The position numbers and the translations under genes were made by a program. A DNA stretch of 64,000 nt from Echinometra lucunter (lineage: Eukaryota > Echinodermata > Echinoidea > Camarodonta > Echinometridae), in the NCBI GenBank assembly GCA_029962745.1, contig CM057171.1, positions 6,085,494 through 6,149,493 on the forward strand. Direction: 5' to 3'. Below are positions 22,529 through 35,205 of this stretch, in pieces (position 1 is the stretch's first letter; each line of letters begins with the position of its first letter). The notes beneath the pieces were generated by a model that did not search any database, had not been told where the DNA came from, and was given only the letters and a program-made list of their open reading frames with translations.

Positions 22529-25500
22529 TTAACAAACCACACTTTTGTTATTGCTGTACAAAGAGACCAGAATTCCCCCTTTACCACAACAAAAAAGTTA
22601 GATTTCAACAAAAACCCCATTTTCAAGCCATGCCTATTTTAAAATTCATTATATGATACATTAACATACTTCCCACTTTTGTTGGTGTTAGAGATCCGAA
22701 TGTAAGCTTTTACCAACAACTTCCAGCTGATTTTTTTAAATTTTCATTCGCAATATCATGCCTACATTTAAAGCCATTATGTGATCGAACAAAGGTGTTA
22801 CCCAGGGCAAAAGATTGACATGTTCCCTCGCACTTAAAGTGTAGAGAATTCTGTTTATTTTCAAGGCCGGCCAGCCAGCGCCACGCCGCATGATCTTAAA
22901 GACTTTTTTCTTTCGCGCAGTTTTTTTTCTTTGGGGGGGGGTGGTTAATTGAAATATATAGTTTCCTCACTTTAATCTATATTTAGATTCGGTTTTCATT
23001 TTCTCTCCTTTTGCTTCTGTTCTTTTCGTTTTGCTTTGTTGTGAAAGAAGAATAATTCCCAAAGTTATATCCTTCTCCACATACAGATATAGCAGTCTGC
23101 GTTTCTTTCTTTATTTTATTTTCTTTTTTTTTCTTTCTTTCTTTCATCTTCATCTTCTTTTCTTCTTCTTATCTCCTTCCTATTCTATTTTCAGGCATTT
23201 CTTTCTTTTCCCCCCTCTTTTCTAGTTAAAGTGGCATGTTTCATCAATTATAACCCCTATTTTTGAAGGTTGTCTGCGTCTATTTTAGACCGGGCTATTC
23301 TCACACTACATAGACAGGATAATCATCAAATTATGTTCAAGAAAACAATCTGAAATCTGTGTTGTCTAAAGTGAGGTGAGGGTGAAGAAAAAAGGGGCGG
23401 ACCGTTGCAGCGAAAACAAACGTTTCATCGCATAATTTTAGGTGTTTTGAGGTCAACATTTCGAAAGAAAAAGGTTTATATGGCCTTTTAATTTTTTAAA
23501 GATACCCAAGCCCTGGTTTATTCATATATCATTGGTCATGCAAGACATTGACATACATTTTGAATGAGATCATATTTTAGCTGTTTCCGCTAAACAGTTC
23601 AAAATCAAGTCAAACGTATAAATGGCATAATAACACACATTCATATGGTGGATTAGCGGGATGTTTGAATCAATCATGGTCCAGTAAGGTATATGATGAG
23701 GAAGTAAAATCGCATATCAAAGATTTTTTTTTTAAAGCTTGGAAAAGATTATGGGAGAAACAGAGAGAGAGAGAGAGAGAGAGAGGGGGGAGCGTAAGAG
23801 AGTGGGGGCAGGGCTTTAGATTGACTAGTTTCAACGAGACCCCACTGGATTCTCTTGATCATTTTTTGTTCGTTATTTTTGTTTGAGATCCGTAGAAAAA
23901 TGCGAATTCAGTACTTCACGCTTAAGTAGGGCCTACAATTGTAGATCGCCCTGGCATTATAAGAAAATGAAAAACAAAAAAAAGGTAGGCAGAAAATATG
24001 GTACGTTAGCAAATGGGAAAATGAATGAAATCCGAAAAAGAGGTAAAAAATGGAAGATTAAGAAAAAATCAAAATACAACTTTGTAAAATGGCACGGATG
24101 TTAAACTTTGTGCTAACATTTAAGAAGACTTTTAAAGATTTATATATTCTAGCCAGACAGCATATACAGATCCTATATAAGAAATGGGGTTGGGGGTGAA
24201 GCAAAAAGTGGGGGAACTGAAGAAGTGTATTTGTAACACAGTGACTATAAACTGGAATTACCCTTTTGCTTTTGGGTAAACAGTGGCATACTTTTAGGGG
24301 AACCTTTTAGTCTCGATCGAGATTGTATTCAAGAATCGGAACAAAAGGTGTTGGCCAACCATTTATCTCATTTTGTCATCATGCGTAGAGAAGTGGTGTG
24401 ATGTTTTGAGAAGTGCATTCTTTCACAAAGCTTAATAATACCCACTGCAGCATTGTTAACCTGCTTGCATCAGTCTTAAGGAGGGATGGGCAGCCCCAAC
24501 CAGCGCCATTACAAAATGATAGGGGATCTTCATGCCTTGTAACTATTATTCGGGCACCCCGCAAGAAATGGACTGAAAAAACATAAATGAATAATAAATG
24601 AATAACCAATTGAATTAAAATGAATGAAGGAATAAATAATGAATGTATGGATAAATTAATAATTGATAAATGAATGTATAAGAAAATAAATAGATAAATA
24701 AATTATGAAATAAAAATATATGATGTTTTAGAAAACGGAAACAAAAATAATGTAACAAGGAGGGACGGTGCCTTTTCAGTTTTATTCCCTTCAATAATTT
24801 CATGAAGTAGCTCAAAAATATCCGTCAATCAAACACCTGGACTTAAATGTGGTGTTTGGGTTTTTGTTGTTGTTGGTTGTTATCATAGATTATATCCCTT
24901 TAAATACGCAATCACGATAATACGGATTGCACCTGCATATCAGAAAATTTCTCATCGGATTAGTAAGTTTAGTTTACCATCATCCACCGGCTTTCAAAAT
25001 AACAAAAGAAAGATAAAAATAGAAAGAAAGAAAAGAGAATGAATAAAATGCGAGAAGCGGTGTCATTCTTTTGCTCTTATTTGTCAAAAGGTATAAAGTA
25101 GGAGATCAATGTGTACTAAAGGTGTTATTTATTTTGGTGGACACCTATTGTGTACGATTGACAGCATTATTTAATCCCTTCTCTTTGCCCCCCCCCCCCC
25201 CCCCCCTCCTCTATCTCTCTCTATACATCCTCTCTTGGCATGCTTGGTCTGTCTATATTTTCTTTTCCCTCTCTGTCCGCCTCTCTTTCTCTTTCTCTGT
25301 TACCTCTCTTTCTGTCAAGCAAGCATCTCTGTTAATCTATCCACTCTGTCATTTCTGGGAGTCGCTCAGAATGTTGAAGTGGGGGGGGGGGGTGGGCGGG
25401 GGGCTCTGACCCAATTTGCCTTCAAGTTAGCCCAACCCAACTTTAAAATGAAAGGCTCCCGATTTTCATGTATTACATTCCCGACCCCCAGCCCCTTCCC

Positions 25501-25941
25501 CCCCTCCCCCCCCCCTCTCTCTCTCTCTCTCATCTCCTCTCTCTCTCTGTCATTCTGTCCACTCTTGACGCTCCCAATATACCCAGTTCATTCCCCAGTC
25601 ACGTCGCTCTCAATAGTATTGTCCGAATACTTCACTCCAAAAAGCTTTGAAAAGGAGCAACTCTTACAAATCAACAATTCTGAGAGATTCTGAGAGATTC
25701 TGAGAGATTCTTAAAGAACTGATCTCGCGAGTTGTAACAGAGAATGGTCTTGAAGTGGCAATGAAATGTCATCTGATCTCTCTCCTCTCCTTTAGCTTTT
25801 CAAAGGCAATTTAACTAAACTCTCCCCGTGGATTGCAATTGGCGAGGTTAAAAGGCTTGTGATTCATTCTTGCAGTGGCACGACAAAAATTCTAACAGAA
25901 TCAAATCAAACCTTTCAGCGAATATTCTAGCTATAGACCGG
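22529..25941. other. Non-coding stretch (copy B)
   Basis: Holds a pyrimidine-rich patch (about 23100-23225), a GA tract (about 23763-23786), an AATGAATA-type low-complexity patch (about 24580-24720), poly-C (about 25189-25206), poly-G (about 25380-25392) and CT runs (about 25515-25545). Three tandem GAGAGATTCT units lie at about 25680-25710. No gene recognised. Confidence 0.4.
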
Positions 25942-26300
25942 TACACACTAAGAAAAAAGGGTCCAGTCCTTAAAATGATACACCGTGAGCTCCATTAGGG
26001 TGCAACTTTGCACCCAAAGCAGCATTATGCACCATCAAGGGTGTAGTGAGCTACGTAAGGTGTGGAGTTGTACCCTTTAGGAAAGGTACAAATTTGCACC
26101 CGTTGCAAACATTTCAACATTTCTGCACTCTTAAGGTGCATAATTACATTAAGGGTGCAGAGGGGCATGGCCGGGTGGCAAACAAGTACAAAATGGTTGC
26201 ATCTTTGCACCTTTGTTATGTTTGCAAAGATTGCACCTCAAAGGTGCTGCTATTGTAGCATTGGGGGTGAAAAATTGCACTGTTTTATTGTTAGAGTGTA
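25942..26300. mobile_element. Second TGCACC-rich MITE (copy B)
   Basis: Starts TACACACTAAGAAAAAAGGG like the element at 18366 and is filled with TTGCACC and AGGTGCA motifs. The right end TTAGAGTGTA is a diverged inverse. It looks like an older relative of the 18366 element. Confidence 0.75.
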
Positions 26301-27399
26301 CGACATATACGATATCGGTATTAAGAGTAAAAGCTGAGGATGTTATGTGTAAATGTTCCATTATCAGAAATCAATCTTCGTTTAATGCAGAGAAACTCAA
26401 ACATTTTCTTTAAAGCTATTACAAAGCACAACCTCGTGTGTGGTTCATTTCAAAATATATATTTTAAAATTAGCGTAGACAGTTCATCAATATACCTGGG
26501 GGGGGGGGGGGTGATTCCCCCATTGATACATTTTATATACACACGTGTATACATTCACTTCAAAAGTGTGGGGGTGGCATCCCCATATCCCCCCCCCCCT
26601 GCTATCTACGCCCCTTTATTTTGAAGCCATTTTATATGCATAGTTCAGTTCCAAAGCTGAAATTGCCCTTGAAGTTTTTTGGTTTTGTCTTTTTTGTTTG
26701 TTTGTTTGTTTGTTTTTCCAAACAAATTCTAAAAATGGCATGACATGACTAAATAGTTCGTTTATTCCAATACCTTAGTGCTTTCAGTGTTTACGGTGAC
26801 TTTCAGCAAGGTTTCAAAATAAATTTGTTCCCACCTGCATGTATTTTGAAAAATGCTGACTTACTGTTGATACATAAGAAAATTAGGAAACGAGTATTTT
26901 AACTGTGTTCAAATGATCTCTATTTCCAGGATTGTAACAAACAATCAACAAAGACTGTTGATTCATTCGGGGGGGGGGCACAATCCTATCTTATTAGTGA
27001 CGCCCTACAATCTGAAATATCACAATTCAGTCTAATTTAGACTTATCTCCACAAAAAGGGTGTGAAGTCGTACAATTTATGAGTTATAATTAACTATCGA
27101 CCTCGCTAATTTTATTGTGTAATAAACAGGCCGCAAGATAGAAGCCATATAAAGTGCCAAACCTTTATATAAATTTCCGAAGCTGTTCCATGATAATCAT
27201 TTTGCACCATCGTGCTTTAATCAAGCAGGTCGATAGAAGCTTAAAATATAGTTAATCCTATCAAGAACTTTATTTCTTCTTAGGTCAACGAGTCACGTGT
27301 ACATGCACATGCAACTCAGGGAAAGCAAGTCTAGTACCAATTTTTTTGTGGTTACTTTGCGGATTTCAATTTAAATATTTTTTTTATAGTCTACTACAT
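26301..27399. other. Non-coding stretch (copy B)
   Basis: Contains poly-G near 26502 and 26970, poly-C near 26590 and GTTT repeats near 26695. No gene or bounded element recognised. Confidence 0.4.
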
Positions 27400-27530
27400 C
27401 AGGGGGTGTAACATAAAACATACAATCAATCTTACGATTGATATCAACCGTAAGTCTATGGCAAACCTGTACTAAAGAGATACAATTGATTGTAAGATTG
27501 ATTGTATCTCTTTATGTTACACACCCCCAG
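27400..27530. mobile_element. Small foldback MITE, about 130 bp (copy B)
   Basis: CAGGGGGTGTAACATAAA at the left is inverted at the right as TTATGTTACACACCCCC. Inner arms with AATCAATCTTAC also pair. No coding capacity. Confidence 0.75.
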
Positions 27531-28031
27531 ATATGAGATGTCTGAGAATAATACATACAATCTGACTCTTTCGTGCGATTGGGTTTCTGCAAAGCCGACT
27601 CAAAAATTTTTTAAAAAAGAAATTCTGACAAGCTCCCCCTGTGACCCTTCCCCGTCCGCCCCTTGCATGTCATCATGTAAGAAAAATTCTAGACAGAGAC
27701 CTGCAGATTAAAAAAGAAAAAGGAAAGTGAAAACTTAAAATCACTTCACATGAATTTTTTTTCAAAACTTCACTTTTTCTATTATTCTTTACCTTTTTAT
27801 TGAGAAATCCCCCAAATTCCAGCCCAAATGTGTACCGAATCGTTCAATTTCAGTTCTAAAAATGCAAAAGGTCCCACTCGGTCGCTTCGCTCGCTGGCTT
27901 GCGTGCTCCCTCAAAATATTGAATATAATCTTGCCCCCTAGGAAAAAAATTCCTGCGTACGGCCTTGGTTGGGATATCATTATAATTAGAGATGATGTCT
28001 ATCGTCCATTTGACTTGTTTGTTCGTTCATT

Positions 28032-28531
28032 NNNNNNNNNNNNNNNNNNNNNNNNNNNNNNNNNNNNNNNNNNNNNNNNNNNNNNNNNNNNNNNNNNNNN
28101 NNNNNNNNNNNNNNNNNNNNNNNNNNNNNNNNNNNNNNNNNNNNNNNNNNNNNNNNNNNNNNNNNNNNNNNNNNNNNNNNNNNNNNNNNNNNNNNNNNNN
28201 NNNNNNNNNNNNNNNNNNNNNNNNNNNNNNNNNNNNNNNNNNNNNNNNNNNNNNNNNNNNNNNNNNNNNNNNNNNNNNNNNNNNNNNNNNNNNNNNNNNN
28301 NNNNNNNNNNNNNNNNNNNNNNNNNNNNNNNNNNNNNNNNNNNNNNNNNNNNNNNNNNNNNNNNNNNNNNNNNNNNNNNNNNNNNNNNNNNNNNNNNNNN
28401 NNNNNNNNNNNNNNNNNNNNNNNNNNNNNNNNNNNNNNNNNNNNNNNNNNNNNNNNNNNNNNNNNNNNNNNNNNNNNNNNNNNNNNNNNNNNNNNNNNNN
28501 NNNNNNNNNNNNNNNNNNNNNNNNNNNNNNN
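28032..28531. other. Assembly gap (500 N)
   Basis: Exactly 500 N between the end of copy B and the start of copy C. The two sides are not neighbours in the repeat unit: B stops at the unit's right end and C starts about 1.5 kb inside it. Confidence 1.
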
Positions 28532-28863
28532 TATATTTAGAAACTGTAAAACTTTATCACAAGATTTTTTTTTTTTTTTTTTTTTTTTTTGGGGGGGGGG
28601 GTTCTCTCGGTTGGGACAGTTCATAAAACAAAATAGAAGTCTATATATAGGCTTTCAATAAGAGGGTGTTTTTAGACCTTTCTATATCAAACCAAGAAAC
28701 AACACCTTGGCCCTATTCCCAGTGACCCCTACTTCAAAAGAGTTTCAAAATTGATCTGAATTGATCGCAGTGCCCATTAACGGCAAGTATGTAGCCTGTG
28801 AAAATAGATACGAGTTTACGACTGATGGAAGAACTTGCAATCGATTTGATCAATTACAAGCAT

Positions 28864-29117
28864 TTCCAAATCTCCAAATCTCCAAATCGCCAAATTTTAT
28901 TGTCCGAAGGAAATTCTTTTTTGCCCAATTGATCGTGGGCCCGGCAGCCAATGAGTAGCGCCAGATCGACGTTGCTCTATCCCTTTCAATTCTTGAACGC
29001 CAAAGAAGGTATAGCAGCAACTCCCATCTTTTAACGTCTTTCGGTATGACGCGGCCGGGGTTTGAACCTACGACCTCCCGATTGTGAGGCGGACGCTCTA
29101 CCTACTGAGCCAACACA
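28864..29117 (-). mobile_element. tRNA-derived SINE (copy C)
   Basis: Equivalent of the SINE at 12344-12598, with intact A- and B-box-like motifs on the minus strand. Confidence 0.72.
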
Positions 29118-29118
29118 T

Positions 29119-29566
29119 CTGTTGATTTGCGTTTCAACAAGCCAGGTCCAAAAATCCATTCTAAATTTACAATGTAGATGAAAATTTCAACTGACCAGTA
29201 AGCTTAACTTCGATGTTCTCTCTTTGGAATTAACAGAAGAGTGAAGACCTTGGCCTAACCAGCGTCCACTCTTCGAAACTTGAGGTTGGTAGCCTATAAC
29301 GATCGCAAGTCCACCTGAAAGGAGATTCTTAACTCTGCGATTGATCGGAAAACTTGCGATCCGATCGATATGGATCAATCGCATCTGCTCGTCTGACGGG
29401 CCCATAAACTCATTCCGTACCCATCTGCTGGGCAAGAGCGACCCTGAGCACGCTTGTGCGTTAAACGGGCACTTGCCTCCGCCCGCATCTCAACCACATA
29501 TACTGTGCCATAATAAGTAAAGATTATTTTCATTTCATTTCATTTCATTTCATTTTTTTTTTTTTT
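29119..29566 (+). mobile_element. Retroelement fragment with CATTT tail (copy C)
   Basis: Equivalent of 12600-13040. The tail here is fewer CATTT units plus a longer T run. Confidence 0.45.
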
Positions 29567-30521
29567 CCATTTTCAACTCAGATATAACATACATAATTTT
29601 CAACTCAAAATAACATATATGGTTGTATAACATACATAATTGTATATGCAAAATAATGACATAATCATAACAAGAATAATTGTCAAAGTGAAATTTTACA
29701 ATTAAGTATATTAATGATGTGTAAGTCTCGACTTTTTGTTTATACCCCACCCCTCCCCTCCTTCTTTCGACGACCCCGGCCGAAAAAATCCCTATTTGTC
29801 AATCTGTAAGGGTCTGTAGGACATGACTGGATGGGGGGGGGGGGGGTGGTATTTGTTGTCTGTATAATTCAGTGAATGAACACTAAATTTAGAATTGTCA
29901 AAAAATGGTCCATGCTGTCATGTACAGACGAAAATATGTTTGTCATAAAATCTGATAAAGGTCAAAACTTTTCAAACAAAATAACAGAAAAAAAAAGAAA
30001 GTACGCGTTTGTAGAAAATGCACGCCCTTTCCTGATGACCATGGCATTTTCACGCCCTTTTAATTTGCCGGCGCAAGTCATGTACATTGTAGCTCTGTTA
30101 TTATTCCCAGACTGTCGGATATTCTGCATCCGTCTATGTAGCCAGTATCAAGTGTACAAGGTTGGTGATAAAAATAATAATAAATGCAATTTACCGGACA
30201 ACGGAAAGGATAAATTATCTGTATAAACTGTGCGGGTCATTCTAAAGTGAGAGGTGATATGGAGTTTCCTAATTTCCATGAACGAGTAGAATTCGGTATA
30301 AATTAAGAGTTAAAATGGCGCGATGTGTCACTTTTCTTGATTGGGGTATATTTAAGGTATGATATAGTTCACTTCGTTCCATCATAGTTGTAGATACATC
30401 TTCATCCAGATGAAGTATACATGAATCGCTCCATAAAATTCCTTAAACGAGTTAATAAAAAATTGGAGCGAACACTTCGTCATAACCATAATAACCCGTT
30501 TGCTTCAGCTGGCTCGTGTAA

Positions 30522-30900
30522 GCCTAAGGAAACTATACCTCGCCAGTACATAACACCCATGGTTCCAATACCATGCGCAAAGGATTTCAGACAAGGAAGA
30601 ACCATGTGTGAAATTGCTGCACCATGCGTGGCAACAAGGGTAGAAAAAAATGTATTGGAGTATATATTCCTAACAATAATGATAAATGCAACAGATTGTT
30701 TTGCTTTCTGGCAATGTATTTTTACTATAATACCATTAGTAGACAATTCCTGCTTACCAAGAAGTATTTTTCCATCCTTTTGCTATAGTATATACTGTCA
30801 CCACTCTTAACGTTAGGTGTTATTCCGTAAAACTTACGAAAATTCCGCGCTTTGCGCAGAGGGGGAACCATGTGTGGATTTTTGCCTAGTGAGAACCCTG
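30522..30900. mobile_element. hAT-like MITE (copy C), ends uncertain
   Basis: Equivalent of 14005-14386, sharing the right end CTAGTGAGAACCCTG with the intron 1 element of NDUFB8. Confidence 0.6.
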
Positions 30901-32012
30901 ATACCCCCATTAGTATGTCCACGGTTTGAAGAGAGGTTCTCCATTATTTCAATGCCTTTATTCGGTAGATGGCAATGTTATCAATAAATATTCAAGGGAA
31001 TCTTTGAAAAGGAAACTTTTTGAGAGACACCTTCACCCCTTAGAATCTTTTCATTCCGTTCTGGAAGGAAGTAAACATTGCTGAATACAGCACTTTCTGA
31101 GCATTTATTTCCCTTTTTCAACACAGTGGCTCAGTCATGTAAGTCTAATGCAATGTCTTTAGAAACAGAATAATTAGCATCCACTGAATGATATGGATGT
31201 ACAGGCTTTCGTAAATAAGATCCTGAAAAGATGGGGAGTAGTCCTTCTAGATTTCAAGGTATTTGATTCATTCCCTAGATGAAAATTTTATCAATTCATG
31301 GAAATCTTTTGGGAGAACCTTAAAGAGACACCTTTCTTGGAATTCGCGATTTGCCGCTAGAAAGAGGAAGTAAGCATTTGTCAATACACCATTTTTTTTC
31401 TTTCTTTGTTAAATTGTGTTGGCTCAGCCCAAACCGAATTAGCCTCTATCATAATGGTGCATTCTTGCTTATGAACAAGATGAAGATGAGTAGGGTCCCA
31501 CTCATTTCTACATGATTGTAGGTATTTGCTTCATACGACAGTTCAGAAGACGAATTTCATCAATTCTTTTAAAGAGAGCATTTGACATGTTGGGAGAGAC
31601 AACTTTCTTGGAAATTTGAGATTCTGTGCTATAAAGAGGAAGTAATTTTTCTATTTTTCCCCCTCTGTGTCAAATTGTCATGAATGTGTGTCATGAAATT
31701 TCTTTCGCACCGGAATATTTAGCTTCTTTAAAATGATGTGGACGTAAGGCTTTCGCAAATATGATTCTGTAATATTGAAAAGATGAAGACTCAGACTGCC
31801 TTTATTCAACTCGTTTCATCATAATCATGATAATCTCTATTTGTGTCTCTTTTGATTTCTAATATGTTTTTGCTTGTTTGTCTTTGTTGCAGAGCGGCTG
31901 TTTTTCTGTTTTTGCTGCTAATACACATTCTGAACGAAAAGAAGCCCCCCCCCCCCCCCCTCCCCGTCCCGACTTTCGATTCAGTTAATTCGTGGAAAAC
32001 CAGGTGCAGTCA

Positions 32013-32381
32013 TTATGGTGGCCCTGAGGTACGCTCGACAACAGGTAATGTGCGACGTGAATTTCGCATCCCAGTCCTGAACTTTGCATCCCAAGTCGTG
32101 AAATTCACGACCCGCGATGCGAAATTCATGACCCATGACGTAAACTTTGCTTCCCAAGTCGTGAAATTCACGACCCGCGATGCGAAATTCAGGACCCGTG
32201 GCGCGAACTTTGCATCCCAGTCCTGAATTTCGCACCGCGGGTCGTGAATTTCACGACTTGGGATGCAAAGTTTGCGCCACGGGTCATGAATTTCATGACC
32301 TCGGATGCGAAGTTCAGGACCTGGGATCGAAATTCACGTCGCACATGACCTGTTGTCGAGCGTACTTCAGGGCCACCATAA
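32013..32381. mobile_element. Foldback element with internal palindromic repeats (copy C)
   Basis: Equivalent of 15498-15867, with a few substitutions in the left internal repeats. Confidence 0.85.
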
Positions 32382-33238
32382 GTCATGGCCATGGTGGCGG
32401 AATGACCCAGAAGGGGACCGAGGAAAAATAAGGGGGGGGGGGGGGGGGTTGGCATACGCCCCATACATCACAACGCCATATCATAGTGAGTAACTTTTCA
32501 ACTGGGTTACATAATTATAATTCACCAACTGCTGAAAACGAACAACTACAAAGAGTAATGGTAATACAGATACGAGTTCAAATCTGTTGTACAGGTACAT
32601 GATTCAGAGGTTTAAATGATCTTGTTGTGAGATCTGTTTACCATCTTTCCAAACAACAGTCGGAACTTAACAAAAGCAGGCAGTGTATAAAGATCAGTAG
32701 AATGATGACAAGGGCTTTTAACTGTCTGCATTTGTATTATGTGGAAAGGCAATTACTTCACAATGCATGGACTCCCGGTGGGTATTTAGCATGTTTACAG
32801 AAAAGATTTCCTATAGTTCAAAAGAAATTAAAGTTAGACCTGAAGGCGAGGAAAAACATGTTAAATTGCACGCATCATTACGTATACCTTGTTCCCTTTC
32901 CTCTATATTTGGTTCAGGTTTTACCATCACTGTTTTCGTTTGCCTTTCAAGCTCATTTGTAGCATGAACAAAACAACAATAATTATTCTGATCATTAAAA
33001 AAAACCACATCATTTATGTAACAATACTTGTTTGAAACCGATGATCATTTAACGTTTATGCTTGATTTTCTTCTTTTTCTTCCAATTTCAGGGGAAGTTG
33101 ACTCCATCTTTTTCTTCTATTCGCCAACAAACATGACAAAGGGGCCGCTATTCTAAATTATGATGAGCAATTCCTTAAAGGTAGAGGAGCTCATTCTCGT
33201 TTTATTACATAATGCATCAAATAATAGGCAATTCAAGG

Positions 33239-33450
33239 AAATAATGATAATAATAATAATAATAATAAAACAAAAATAATAATAATAATGATATGATGAT
33301 AATATACACAACATCACAACAACAACACAATAAAATAATAATAATAACAAAAATAATAATAATAACAATAATGATGATGATAATAATAAAACAACAACAA
33401 CAACAATAATAATAATAACAAGAGAAGAAGAAGAAGAAGAAGAAGAAGAA
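33239..33450. repeat. Compound trinucleotide microsatellite (copy C)
   Basis: Equivalent of 16738-16952 with many one-base indels that break the triplet register. Confidence 0.95.
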
Positions 33451-33945
33451 TCATTTATTCTTTCGTCTTAATGTCCATACTTTATCAAGTATTGCAATGG
33501 AGTTATGAACACTGTAATCGCATGTACCTTATGATTATTTTATATTTCACAGAGATGCATGCCATCGAATACTAATAATCTTAGATGTCTTCAGTGAAGT
33601 AAAGGACACAATAGCTGGGACTGACCAATTTATCATTAGCCACATGCACCTACAATACTGCCCACAATCTACAGCGCACGAAGAGGCGGTCTATATTAAT
33701 ATAAGCCCCATCTGCACAGCTTATAATGAGGGCAATCCCGATGGGATTATAACATCAAGGCTCCCTATGATATTAAAACTGTGGACTGTGATCTCTCTTC
33801 TGATTTATAAACCATGAATATGCATGAACTATCCCAATCATATATTCGAGATCTGATTCCAGAACAGGCACTGAGAGTAAACAACTACTATTTTCTGTCT
33901 ATTTCTTTGTTGCTATTCTTGTTGTTGTTTGTTGTTATTGTTAGA

Positions 33946-33994
33946 GGTGGTGGTGGTGGTGGTGGTGGTGGTGGTGGTTGGTGGTGTTTTTGAT

Positions 33995-34027
<33 letters not shown>
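33946..34027. repeat. GGT and GAT triplet microsatellites (copy C)
   Basis: Equivalent of 17462-17551 with a shorter, once-interrupted GGT run. Confidence 0.95.
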
Positions 34028-34028
<1 letters not shown>

Positions 34029-34875
34029 GATGAGTATGACGATGATGATTTGATGATGGTGGTGGTGATATTATTGTTGTACATTTTTCTGTGTTAGCTG
34101 TTTGCTTTTCAGATACAGGAAATAAAAGACGAAATATATTAAATGTGTTTCCAAGAGTATAATACTTCAACTATAAAAATCGTCTTTTACACACTGATCA
34201 TAGCGCAGTTCTTTTACAGTAACGGATGCTGAGCAATATATTGTATCCTTTCAGTGTCCCCCCTTTCGTTTTCTTTATTTCTGCATGGACGGTGTTACAT
34301 GGATTAGAAGTTTAGGCAATTGTAGCTGCATGGGAGCAGTAAGTTTATTTAATTACAGCTTGATTTATGGCATAATACAATAGAGAGTAGGTGTCAAGAA
34401 TTGGGTCTATAAATACATTGTCCTTATCAAGTACAATAATTGGGCCCAGTTGGACAGGATGTAAAGATAGCGTCCTTGGTGAGCTTGTAATTAGGGATAA
34501 TTAGCTAAAGATCAATCTTCACAATCTGTTTCAGGGCGCCGTGATTTGGTTTGGTGTAAGGTCAAAATACCGCTTGGGTCTGAGCACTACAGTTAGTCCA
34601 GAGTACACAGGCCTAATAGTGGTACCTCGCTCGGTCAACGGACTCTCGGGTATTCTAAATCTTTTTATTACCAAAATACTGGGTGTGTGCAGTCAAGTTT
34701 CTGTTTCGTCTATATTATGGTTTCTTGTCCTGCCTTGTGGCTAAATTTGGTCCCGGACCCGCCCCCCTTTCCCCCCCCCCCGCCCCCATTTAACTCTCTT
34801 CTCTCTCTCTTCTCTCTCTCTCTTCTGGTGACGCGAGAACATAATTATCATGGCTTTTAAACGAGTTAGTTGCAA

Positions 34876-35205
34876 TACACACTAAGAAATAATTGCACCC
34901 TAAATGCAACACCGGCTGCACCTTTTGGGTGCAATCTTGCTCCCCGGACGAAAAAAAGGTGCAAAAATGCTCCTGTTTGTTCTTGTTTGCACCCTAAAAG
35001 ATGCAACTTTGCCACCTTTTAGGGTGCAGAGATTTTTTCGTACATAAAGGTGCAAATTTGCACCTTTTCTAAAAGGGTGCAAATGCTGCTAATTGCACCT
35101 CTAAAGGTGCAAAATCATGTAAAAGGTGCAATTTTGCACCCTAAAAGGTGTTCCCAGTGTTGCATTTGAAGGGTGCAAGATTGACCCTTTTTTTCTTAGT
35201 GTGTA
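34876..35205. mobile_element. TGCACC-rich foldback MITE (copy C)
   Basis: Equivalent of 18366-18696, with both TA-flanked inverted ends intact. Confidence 0.82.

Larger units (their letters stand above)
10505..28031. repeat. Copy B of the large duplicated unit
   Basis: Its left 3.66 kb matches copy A. From 12015 to 28031 it matches copy C (28532-44516) throughout, including every MITE, SINE and microsatellite, with differences concentrated in homopolymers and short tandem repeats. It ends at a 500-N gap at TTCGTTCATT, the same point where copy C runs into unique sequence. No gene was recognised in it. Confidence 0.93.

Noticed and set aside
22379..22656. Arg-Glu repeat frames over GA tracts (also near 38882)
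   Set aside because: GA repeats give RE/ER in one strand and LS/SL in the other; not coding.
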